Of a DNA stretch of 11,341 nucleotides, positions 5,449 through 11,341 are shown in pieces. The DNA lies in NCBI GenBank assembly GCA_012514775.1, contig JAAYZQ010000171.1, positions 1 to 11,341 of the forward strand. The letters run 5' to 3'. Below the pieces are notes generated by a model. The model was not told where the DNA came from. It saw only the letters and a list, made by a program, of their open reading frames with translations, and did not search any database. The position numbers and the translations under genes were made by a program. The first letter of the stretch is position 1; the number at the start of each line of letters is the position of its first letter. Source of the DNA: Anaerolineaceae bacterium. GTDB taxonomy: Bacteria > Chloroflexota > Anaerolineae > JAAYZQ01.

Positions 5449-6066
5449 GTGATAGACAAGGTCACATGCTTTGTGCTGCGCCCCACCGCGGCGGGGCCAG
5501 AGCTGCTTCTGTTCAAGCATCCCTATGCCGGGGTCCAGATCCCGGCGGGGACCGTGGAGCCGGGAGAGACTCCGGGGGCGGCCGCCAGGCGTGAGGTGGC
5601 CGAGGAGACGGGCCTGCAGATGCCGGAAGCGGGTCGCCCCCTGGCCGTCGCCGAAGACCGGCTGCCGGAGGGCACCTTTGCTGTGGCTAATGCGACCAGG
5701 GTCTATGCCCGGCCCGACACCAGCAGCTTTGACCGGGTCAGCCTGCCGCGGGGTGCCATCGTTGCCCTCCAGCGGGAGGCGGGTGCGTTTCGCCAGGTGC
5801 TCTGGGAGGAGTGGGATCGCTGGCCCGATCCGCAGTACCGGTCGATGGCGATCCTGGGCTGGGTGCCGGCGAGCACCCTCACCGACCGGCAAAGGCGACA
5901 CTTCTATCTCTTCGAGTTTCGGGGCGAGACGCCGGAACGGTGGGCCGTCGAGGCCGACAATCACCGCTTCGCGGTCTTCTGGGCGCCGCTGGCGGCCCTG
6001 CCGTCCATTATCCCACCCCAGGACGCCTGGCTGGCTTTTCTGCCGGGGGCTCCCCATTTGCCTTAG
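5449..6066 (+). CDS. Nudix hydrolase
   Basis: A 205-residue protein of the Nudix superfamily, which cleaves nucleoside diphosphates linked to another group, using Mg2+. The complete Nudix box lies at residues 34-56: G34, E40, then R48-E49-V-A-E52-E53-x-G55-L56, matching GX5EX7REUXEEXGU with all metal-binding Glu present. The substrate cannot be told; the C-terminal part (about 100-205), rich in Trp and acidic/basic residues, matches no subfamily I recognise. The GTG start is used because no ATG precedes the box in this frame. The only purine-rich stretch (GGGGAAGAA, 5440-5448) abuts the start, so initiation may be weak or the start may be wrong by a few codons. No clear promoter is seen between the upstream terminator and this gene. 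It may depend on read-through. Confidence 0.85.
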   Translation: MIDKVTCFVLRPTAAGPELLLFKHPYAGVQIPAGTVEPGETPGAAARREVAEETGLQMPEAGRPLAVAEDRLPEGTFAVANATRVYARPDTSSFDRVSLPRGAIVALQREAGAFRQVLWEEWDRWPDPQYRSMAILGWVPASTLTDRQRRHFYLFEFRGETPERWAVEADNHRFAVFWAPLAALPSIIPPQDAWLAFLPGAPHLP

Positions 6067-6086
6067 TCTGGAATTTTGATTATACT
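6058..6086 (+). promoter_or_regulatory. Sigma70-type promoter for bacterioferritin
   Basis: TTGCCT (6058-6063) and TATACT (6081-6086) at 17-bp spacing. The -35 box overlaps the last codons of the Nudix gene. The predicted start is near 6093, giving a leader of about 58 nt. I see no convincing Fur box over it. Confidence 0.65.
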
Positions 6087-6150
6087 AGGGAACAGAACCA
6101 AGCGGGCCTTAGCTGGCCGGCACAATCACGTCCCGTAAACAGGAGGAATC

Positions 6151-6621
6151 ATGAAAGGGAACGATCAAGTCCTTGCCAAGCTGAACGAGCTGCTGGCGGA
6201 AGAGCTCACGGCCATCAACCAGTACATGGTGCATTCGGAGATGGGTGACGACTGGGGTTACGAGCGCCTTCACAAGAAGGTGGAAGCGCGCGCCATCGAG
6301 GAGATGCGGCACGCCGAAAAGCTCATCGGCCGCATCCTCTTTTTCGAAGGGCGGCCCATCGTCAGCAAGCTGCACGCCATCCACATCGGCGAGAACGTCG
6401 AAGCGCAACTGCGCAACGACCGGCAGGCCGAGTTCGATGCCATTGCCATGTACAACGAAGCCATCGCGCTGGCCAGGGAAGTGGGCGACAACGGCACCCG
6501 CGACCTGCTGGAAGAGATCCTGGAGGACGAAGAGGAGCACGTCGACTGGATCGAGGCGCAGCTCGACCAGATCGAGCAGATCGGCATTCAGAACTATCTG
6601 GTGATGCAGATCGAGGACTAG
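6151..6621 (+). CDS. bfr: Bacterioferritin
   Basis: A 156-residue bacterioferritin: a 24-subunit cytoplasmic shell that oxidises Fe(II) at a di-iron site and stores it as ferric mineral. All ferroxidase ligands are present at the positions known for E. coli Bfr: E18, E51, H54, E94, E127 and H130. M52, the axial ligand of the inter-subunit haem, is also kept (EEMRH), so it should bind haem b. Y25 of the family is present too. Length is typical. AGGAGG (6141-6146) lies 4 nt before the ATG. It has its own promoter and terminator, hence a single-gene unit. Its nearness to a locus coding for roughly thirty haems fits a high iron demand, but the sequence shows no shared control. Confidence 0.97.
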   Translation: MKGNDQVLAKLNELLAEELTAINQYMVHSEMGDDWGYERLHKKVEARAIEEMRHAEKLIGRILFFEGRPIVSKLHAIHIGENVEAQLRNDRQAEFDAIAMYNEAIALAREVGDNGTRDLLEEILEDEEEHVDWIEAQLDQIEQIGIQNYLVMQIED

Positions 6622-6655
6622 GCCTGGCCTCAGGCTGCTGGCAGAGACATAGGCG

Positions 6656-6698
6656 CGGGCCGGGCATTCGTCGCACAGGTTGCCCGGCCCGTTTTCTT
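6656..6698 (+). terminator. Intrinsic terminator after bfr
   Basis: A perfect 11-bp G/C-rich stem (6656-6666 with 6681-6691), a 14-nt loop and TTTTCTTT, 34 bp after the bfr stop. Confidence 0.88.
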
Positions 6699-6795
6699 TA
6701 CGATCCTACCTCTGGGGCCAGGGCGCACCCCCAGGACACAGCGGTTGGCGCAGGCCGGGCGCCCTGCTTCCGATCAAGGCTCAAGGAGAGGTCGC

Positions 6796-7284
6796 GTGAC
6801 AGAGAAGGCTTTCCAGGACTATTACCCCGACGAGGCGGCGGTGTGCTATGGCTGCGGGCGGCTCAACGAGCACGGCTACCAGATCAAGAGCTATTGGGAT
6901 GGCGACGAGGCGGTGGCGACCTTTTACCCCAGGCCGTACCACACGGCCGTCGCCGGCTACGTGTACGGTGGGCTCATCGCCTCGGTCATCGATTGCCACA
7001 GCACGGGCACCGCGGCGGCGGCCATGTATCGCGCGCAGGGACGCGAGATGGACACCGATCCGCCGCTCCGTTTCCTGACGGGCTCGCTGCACGTGGACTA
7101 TTTGCGGCCGACGCCCATAGAAGGCCCCCTGGAGCTGCGGGCGCAGGTCAAGGAGGTCAAGGGGCGCAAGGTGGTGGTGCACACCACGCTCTCGGTGGGC
7201 GGCGAGGTGTGCGCCCGCGGCGAGGTGGTGGCCGTGCAGGTGCCCGACCGCCTATGGGCCCAGATCACCGGGACCGGCCAGTAG
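6796..7284 (+). CDS. PaaI-like hotdog-fold thioesterase
   Basis: A 162-residue protein of the PaaI/hotdog thioesterase group, which hydrolyses acyl-CoA thioesters; the acyl group here is unknown. It opens with C17-YGC20-GRLNEHG, the short Cys/Gly motif common at the start of this subgroup (CFGCGxxNPxG). It continues with the helix signature YGGLIASVID (G58, G59, D66), where a Tyr replaces the usual His of HGG, and then LHVDYLRPTP, a typical hotdog strand. The GTG start at 6796 is chosen for AAGGAGAG (6783-6790), 5 nt upstream. An extension to 6745 would add 17 residues that look non-coding. No clear promoter was found in the 100 bp after the bfr terminator. It converges on the YprB-like gene with 25 bp between the stops. 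Confidence 0.82.
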   Translation: MTEKAFQDYYPDEAAVCYGCGRLNEHGYQIKSYWDGDEAVATFYPRPYHTAVAGYVYGGLIASVIDCHSTGTAAAAMYRAQGREMDTDPPLRFLTGSLHVDYLRPTPIEGPLELRAQVKEVKGRKVVVHTTLSVGGEVCARGEVVAVQVPDRLWAQITGTGQ

Positions 7285-7293
7285 CCTGCCAGC

Positions 7294-7320
7294 ACGGCTG
7301 AAGCCGTTACTACGAACCCA
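7294..7320 (+). repeat. Dispersed palindromic repeat, variant B, at the convergent gene end
   Basis: Identical over 27 bp to 192-218: palindrome ACGGCT-GA-AGCCGT followed by TACTACGAACCCA. It begins 10 bp after the stop of the thioesterase gene and runs into the end of the minus-strand exonuclease gene. The exonuclease stop codon (complement of 7310-7312) and its last residues lie inside the repeat. Insertion at a gene's 3' end is typical for REP-like elements. Confidence 0.85.
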
Positions 7321-8560
7321 GCGCTAGTCGCTGGCGCAAGCGGTTGAGGCGGTGCTCCAGGTCGGCCAGGGCCTCGCGGCGCCGCGGTCCCGGCGGCCAG
7401 CCCTGGACGAGGGCTAGCGCTTCCTCGGTCCAGGCCAGGGCCTGGGCGATATCCCGGGCGTGCCACTCGTAGTGCTTGGCCAGCTCCTCGAAAGCATAGA
7501 TGGCGCCTTCTTCGCGGGCCAGGCGCTGCCACCAGGGCAGGGCCTCGTCGCGGCGCTCCTGGCGCTTGAGCTGGTAGGCCAGGTCGCGCATGGCCAGCTC
7601 GCGCACCGAGCGCAGGCGGCAGCCCTCCACCGCCCGGGCGAGGGCCACCTGGCCGCGATCGCCCTGCCCCAGATCGCAGAGCAGGCGGCCCAATCCGTAG
7701 AGGTCTTCGCCGGGGATGTCGCCGTCCTGGCTCGATGCCAGGGGATGGGTTAGCAACGAGGAGAGCCGGGCAGCCAGGACGACCAGGGAGAGGATGTCCT
7801 GGGCGTTGTGGTAAAAGATGCGCGGCATCTCTCTGGCGTCGCGGCTCCGCACATAGTCCCCATACAGCCCGGGGATGAGCCAACCGGGCACGTCCTCCTG
7901 GGCGCGCTGCACGCCGAGGACCGCTTCTTCCAGGTTGGAGAGGGCGCACGACTCCAGGCGGTGCTTCCAGATGCGCCGGGAGACGGGCAGCAGGTCGAGG
8001 TGGGGCGCGCCGCTGAGACGGGGCGCCTGGCGCGTCATGGTGAAGCGGGTCTCCAGGAGGGGCATGTCAAAGCTCTTGCCGTTAAAGCTGACCACGGCGC
8101 CCAGGCGATCCAGGACGCCGGCCAGGGCATGGAGCTGGGCGGGCTCTTCGTCGTAATCCCGCATGAAGTACTGGTGGATGGTGAACCCGTCGCCCTCGAA
8201 CAGGCCAACGCCCACCAGGAAGGCATAGGTGCCGGTGCCGCCGGCCAGGCCCGTGGTCTCGGTGTCGACAAAGGCCCAACGGGTGGGGTCCAGGGCGGCC
8301 AGGCGCTCGTCGCGGGCCAGGAGCGCGGCCACGTCGGCGGGGTGTTCCAGCAGGGCCGACAGGGACAGGCCGCCGTGGCGGTAGTCGAGGGGATAGTGCT
8401 CGCGGTGCAGGAAGCAAGCCCCCTGTTCGGTGGCCAGGATCTCGCCCGGCAGCAGCTCCTCGATGGGCCGCGGCTTGCGGCGCGGCGGCGGGGTCACCCT
8501 CTCGGCGCCGCGCGTCACGCCCAGGCGTCTCAGGCGCTCGCGGAGGTCGCTGTGCTCCAT
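7310..8560 (-). CDS. yprB: YprB/MrfB-like DEDDh 3'-5' exonuclease with C-terminal helical repeats
   Basis: A 416-residue member of the RNase H-like YprB family. In Bacillus subtilis the family member (also named MrfB) works with the helicase YprA/MrfA in a UvrABC-independent repair of mitomycin C damage. The exonuclease core shows FVD99-T-E101-TTG, then VSFNGKSFD165-PLLETRF, then H251-NAQD255-ILSLV, i.e. all DEDDh catalytic residues. Residues 286-385 form helical, TPR-like repeats (YGLGRLLCDLGQ, ALARAVEG, ALAWTEEALAL), as is common in this family. The start follows the CPBP stop by 15 bp, with a weak GAGG about 7 nt upstream, so translation is probably coupled. No MrfA-like helicase lies in the window. 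The last residues (ALGS) and the stop codon come from the dispersed repeat. Confidence 0.85.
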   Translation of the reverse strand: MEHSDLRERLRRLGVTRGAERVTPPPRRKPRPIEELLPGEILATEQGACFLHREHYPLDYRHGGLSLSALLEHPADVAALLARDERLAALDPTRWAFVDTETTGLAGGTGTYAFLVGVGLFEGDGFTIHQYFMRDYDEEPAQLHALAGVLDRLGAVVSFNGKSFDMPLLETRFTMTRQAPRLSGAPHLDLLPVSRRIWKHRLESCALSNLEEAVLGVQRAQEDVPGWLIPGLYGDYVRSRDAREMPRIFYHNAQDILSLVVLAARLSSLLTHPLASSQDGDIPGEDLYGLGRLLCDLGQGDRGQVALARAVEGCRLRSVRELAMRDLAYQLKRQERRDEALPWWQRLAREEGAIYAFEELAKHYEWHARDIAQALAWTEEALALVQGWPPGPRRREALADLEHRLNRLRQRLALGS

Positions 8561-8575
8561 CCCTGGCCTCGCGTT

Positions 8576-9595
8576 CTACCAGGCCCCCAGCAGCACACCT
8601 GTCATGTTGTAGAGGGCATGGATGACGATGCAGACGGTGGTGTTGGTGCGCTTGCGCACCACGCCGAGGATGAGGCCGATGAGCAGGACCTCGAGGGTGG
8701 CAGGGGTCAGGCTGTATTGCAGGTGGCCGATGGTAAACAGCACGGCGGCCAGCACGATGCCCAGGCGGGGCTGGACGGCGCCGCGGAACAGGGTCTCTTC
8801 GCTGATACCCGCCGAAAGGCCGAGGACCACCGCGCCGACGACGGTCCCCAGGCCGCCAAAGAGGCTGCGCATGACCTGGTCCATGAGCTCGTAGCCGAAG
8901 GGGTCCACCTCGGCCCACAGCAGGTTGACCACCAGGTCGAGGCCCAGGAGCAGGACGGTGACGCCCAGGGCGAGGAGGAGCTGCTGCCAGGTGGGCCGCA
9001 GCAGGCCCAGGCGCCGGGCGGTCGCGCCGATATCCCGCCGGATCCAGAGGCCGACGCCGATGACGCCAAAGAGGAACAGCGGCAGCCCCGAGAGGAGCAC
9101 GTCCCAGGGGGTAAGCTCCAGGCCCGCGGTGGCCAGGTTCTCCAGGCTGCCGATGAGGGCCATCTGGGCCAGGCTCAGGCCGATCATCTGGACGGCCAGA
9201 ACCAGGGCCGTCATGTGGACGGGCGAGTCGGGGTCGATGGGCAGGAAACGCGCCAGCCAGCGGCGGATGCCGGCGATCAAGGGCAAGAAGGCCAGGATGC
9301 CGGTCAGCAGGGTTGCCACGGCCACGGCGCCCCAGTTCAGATCCATGGCCGATTCCTCGACGAGGTCGGGCATGAACTGCTGGGCCAGGGCATTGAGGAG
9401 GGCCAGGGCGGCAACGGCCAGGAGGCTGAGGTTGATGGCCGCCAGGAGGACGTGGGGCAGGAAGCGCAGGGCGTTGTCGATGAGACGCTGGGTGCCGTCA
9501 TCGGCGGTTGTATAGGGCGTCTGCCGGTGCCGCTCGCTCAGGTTGGCGACGACGACCGGAACGAGGAACGGCAGGAAGACGAGTAGTTCCAGCAT
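8576..9595 (-). CDS. CPBP-family intramembrane glutamic protease
   Basis: A 339-residue polytopic membrane protein with about eight hydrophobic segments. The CPBP (Rce1/CAAX-like, Abi) active-site motifs are complete: E266-E267-TLF-R271 (EExxxR), F287-TIG-H291 (FxxxH) and H326-ALY-N330 (HxxxN). The family includes prenyl-protein proteases, bacteriocin self-immunity proteins and regulated intramembrane proteases. The substrate cannot be told. The N-terminal 180 residues form a separate bundle of transmembrane segments upstream of the protease domain, longer than in minimal CPBP proteins. The start has GAGAGG (complement of 9601-9606) 5-6 nt ahead. It is the first gene of a two-gene unit with the YprB-like exonuclease, behind an extended -10 promoter at 9668-9696. 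Confidence 0.88.
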   Translation of the reverse strand: MLELLVFLPFLVPVVVANLSERHRQTPYTTADDGTQRLIDNALRFLPHVLLAAINLSLLAVAALALLNALAQQFMPDLVEESAMDLNWGAVAVATLLTGILAFLPLIAGIRRWLARFLPIDPDSPVHMTALVLAVQMIGLSLAQMALIGSLENLATAGLELTPWDVLLSGLPLFLFGVIGVGLWIRRDIGATARRLGLLRPTWQQLLLALGVTVLLLGLDLVVNLLWAEVDPFGYELMDQVMRSLFGGLGTVVGAVVLGLSAGISEETLFRGAVQPRLGIVLAAVLFTIGHLQYSLTPATLEVLLIGLILGVVRKRTNTTVCIVIHALYNMTGVLLGAW

Positions 9596-9667
9596 GCAGA
9601 CCTCTCACACAAGGATCGCCATAGTGTGGGGACACTCTACCCCGTGCCTCCGGTCATTGGCCCCGGG

Positions 9668-9696
9668 ATTATACCATCCTTTACCGTGGAATGCAA
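9668..9696 (-). promoter_or_regulatory. Extended -10 promoter of the CPBP-yprB unit
   Basis: On the minus strand TTGCAT (complement of 9691-9696), 17 bp, then TATAAT (complement of 9668-9673) preceded by TGG, an extended -10. The predicted start is near 9661, giving a leader of about 65 nt. Confidence 0.75.
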
Positions 9697-9741
9697 TGGG
9701 CTGCGGGGCGGTGCCTGGCAGGCGAGGCGTCGACCGGCGAC

Positions 9742-9770
9742 TTGCTTTTTGCACGGGGATGTGGTACAAT
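9742..9770 (+). promoter_or_regulatory. Extended -10 promoter of metG
   Basis: TTGCTT (9742-9747), 17 bp, then TACAAT (9765-9770) preceded by TGG. The predicted start is near 9777, about 245 nt before the metG start codon. It is back to back with the CPBP promoter; the two -35 boxes are 45 bp apart. Confidence 0.65.
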
Positions 9771-9776
9771 TCGCGG

Positions 9777-9970
9777 CGATGACGGATGATGTGAAGGGTA
9801 GGAGACGAGAGGGATCGCTGTGAGCGAGTCGTGGCAAGTGAGCAGGTTTCGTCGTTCCTCGGCGGCCAAGGGCATGATGGGGGCCCGCCCCCAGGTTAGC
9901 GAGATGCACGCCGATTGAGTCCCTTGCTGCTTTGGCGCGCCTGCGCGCCGGCACCCGAATGATGCCAGCA
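9777..9970 (+). promoter_or_regulatory. Structured metG leader, possible attenuator
   Basis: The predicted transcript holds several helices: CAAGGG/CCCTTG (9867-9872 with 9921-9926) enclosing GCAT/ATGC (9872-9875 region with 9904-9907) and a TGGGGG/CCCCCA hairpin (9878-9883 with 9888-9893), then a GGCGCG/CGCGCC hairpin (9934-9939 with 9944-9949). CTGCT (9927-9931) and GGC (9934-9936) can instead pair with GCCAGCAG (9964-9971), which borders and shares one base with the terminator stem. No protein gene lies in it; only a 14-codon frame starts at 9779. The canonical T-box sequence TGGNACCGCG is absent (closest is CGGCACCCG, 9949-9957), and no SAM riboswitch core is seen, so the class is open. 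Confidence 0.45.
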
Positions 9971-9997
9971 GAGCGAGGGCACACCCTCGCTCTTTTT
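9971..9997 (+). terminator. Intrinsic terminator in the metG leader
   Basis: A perfect 9-bp stem GAGCGAGGG/CCCTCGCTC (9971-9979 with 9984-9992), CACA loop, and TTTTT. It lies only 23 nt before the metG start, between the promoter and the gene, with no other gene upstream on this strand. That placement is typical of transcription attenuation. Confidence 0.85.
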
Positions 9998-10020
9998 CTA
10001 TTGTTTAAGGAGGAACAACA

Positions 10021-11341
10021 TGGCCCGCAAAATCCTGATCGGAGTTGCCTGGCCCTATGCCAACGGCTACCAGCACCTGGGCCACCTGGCCGGTGCGTAC
10101 CTGCCGCCCGATATCTTTGCCCGCTACCAGCGGCTCGCCGGCAACGACGTGCTCATGGTCTCCGGGTCCGACGCCCATGGCACGCCCATCACCGTCCGCG
10201 CCGACGCGGAGGGCGTGACGCCGCGGGAGATCTTTGAGCGCTACCATAAAACCTTCCTGGAGACCTACCAGCAGATCGGGCTGACCTTCGATCTCTTTAC
10301 CCACACGGACACCGAGAACCATCACCGGGTCTCGCAGGGCATCTTTTTAAAGACCCTGGAGAACGGCTACCTCTACAAGGAGGTGCAGCGGCAGCTCTAC
10401 AGCCCGCAGGAGGGCCGCTTCTTGCCCGACCGCTACGTGGAGGGCACCTGCCCCAACTGTGGGTTCCCCGACGCCCGCGGCGACCAGTGCGACAACTGCG
10501 GCAAGCTGCTGGAGCCGTCGGAGCTCATCGGTCCGCGGAGCAAGGCCAGCGGCGACACCGCGCTGGAAGTGCGCGACACCGAGCACTATTTTCTGGACCT
10601 GGCGCGGCTGCACGACGAGCTGGAGGCCTACCTTTCGACGGGCAAGGAGCACTGGCGGCCGCAGGTCATCAACTTTGCCCGGAACTATGTCCAGTCGGGC
10701 CTGCACGGGCGGCCCATCACCCGCGACATCGATTGGGGCATTCCCCTGCCCCTGCCCGGCTACGAGGGCAAGCGGCTGTACGTCTGGTTCGAGGCGGTCA
10801 TCGGCTACTTTTCGGCCAGCATCGAGTGGGCCAGGAACCAGGGCACGCCCGAGGCCTGGCAGGCGTGGTGGTACGATCCCGCGGCGCTGACCTACTACTT
10901 TATCGGCAAGGACAACATCCCCTTTCACACCGTCATCTGGCCGGCCGAGCTGCTGGCTGTCGGCAAGATCTACTGTGACGACTGCGAGACGAACCTGAAC
11001 CTGCCGTATGACGTGCCGGCGAACGAGTACCTGAACTTCAGGGGTGGCAAGTTTAGCAAGAGCCGCGGCGCGTTCGTAGACGTGCCCTACTTCCTGAGCC
11101 GCTACGACCCCGACCCCCTGCGCTACTACCTGACCGCCACTGCGCCGGAGACGCGGGACACCGAGTTCTCGTGGGATGACTTTGTCGAGCGGAACAACAA
11201 CGAGCTGGTGGCCACGTGGGGCAACCTGGCCAACCGCATGCTGTCGTTCGCCTACAAACGGTTCGACGGCCGGGTGCCCGAGCCGGGCGAGCTGGACGAG
11301 GAGGACCGGGCGCTGCTGAACAAGGTGGAGGCCGGCTTCCA
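10021..11341 (+). CDS. metG: Methionyl-tRNA synthetase, 3' end beyond the window
   Basis: The first 440 residues of a class I aminoacyl-tRNA synthetase that charges tRNA-Met. The HIGH motif is P12[10 protein letters not shown]22, and the KMSKS motif appears as K344-FSKS348. Two zinc-binding CXXC knuckles lie at C144-PNC147 and C157-DNC160 in the connective peptide. A further CXXC, C319-DDC322, lies in a short insertion just before the [16 protein letters not shown] stretch that leads to KFSKS. AAGGAGG (10007-10013) sits 7 nt before the ATG. The frame is open to the window edge. The C-terminal anticodon-binding part and any tRNA-binding extension are not visible. Expression is probably conditional because a terminator lies in its leader. 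Confidence 0.97.

Noticed and set aside
4375..6057. A 560-codon minus-strand frame across the end of the cytochrome and the Nudix gene
   Set aside because: It crosses a clear terminator and opposes the haem motifs and Nudix box. The long open frame is a side effect of high GC codon use.
6745..6795. N-terminal extension of the thioesterase
   Set aside because: No ribosome binding site; the GTG at 6796 has AAGGAGAG at good spacing and the hotdog motif starts soon after it.
7808..9586. A long plus-strand open frame of 592 codons opposite the exonuclease and protease genes
   Set aside because: It is a low-complexity Gln/Gly/His/Asp-rich shadow of two well-supported minus-strand genes with intact catalytic motifs.
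9777..10006. Canonical T-box or SAM-I riboswitch before metG
   Set aside because: The T-box sequence TGGNACCGCG and the SAM-I core motifs are not present. Only a generic attenuator can be supported.

Overview
The window looks like a chromosomal segment of a high-GC Chloroflexota bacterium, probably from the Anaerolineae/Caldilineae side. This is inferred from the Pro/Thr-rich TPTPFPTVPP-type linker in a membrane cytochrome, strong sigma70-type promoters, G/C-rich hairpin terminators and short palindromic dispersed repeats. No rRNA, tRNA, CRISPR array, transposase or integrase was seen. The taxonomic assignment is an inference, not a measurement.

Layout. Positions 1-322 hold no convincing gene. 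They carry three copies (one inverted, one decayed) of a short palindromic repeat and a hairpin terminator. At 323-463 (-) lies a 46-residue single-span membrane protein with a near-consensus promoter and a strong ribosome binding site. The 464-768 gap is a divergent control region: a minus-strand promoter, a 24-bp dyad that could be an operator, and the plus-strand promoter of the cytochrome locus. The locus (769-5343) encodes a nine-haem periplasm-facing anchored cytochrome, an overlapping cytochrome b fused to a c-type haem domain, and, behind its own promoter and a foldable leader, a 683-residue NapC/NirT-headed cytochrome with up to 19 haems ending in triheme repeats. A perfect hairpin terminator closes it.

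Downstream come a Nudix hydrolase (5449-6066), bacterioferritin with its own promoter and terminator (6151-6621), and a PaaI-like hotdog thioesterase (6796-7284). A convergent two-gene minus-strand operon follows: a CPBP intramembrane protease (8576-9595) then a YprB/MrfB-like DEDDh exonuclease (7310-8560). The last copy of the dispersed repeat sits at the convergent junction and supplies the stop codon of the exonuclease. The 9596-10020 gap holds divergent extended -10 promoters and a structured leader ending in an intrinsic terminator just ahead of metG (10021 to the window edge), which suggests attenuation.

How the genes work together. The first two cytochromes match in parts the Geobacter inner-membrane quinol oxidase CbcL (nine c haems plus a di-haem b domain), here split in two. 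The third resembles the NapC/NirT-type quinol oxidase ImcH, extended by a c7-like multihaem wire. Together they could carry about 29 c-type and two b-type haems. The best reading is a quinol-oxidising electron export module of a cell whose wall must be crossed by haem chains. Direction and terminal acceptor cannot be read from the sequence. Bacterioferritin nearby fits a large iron/haem demand but is in its own transcription unit.
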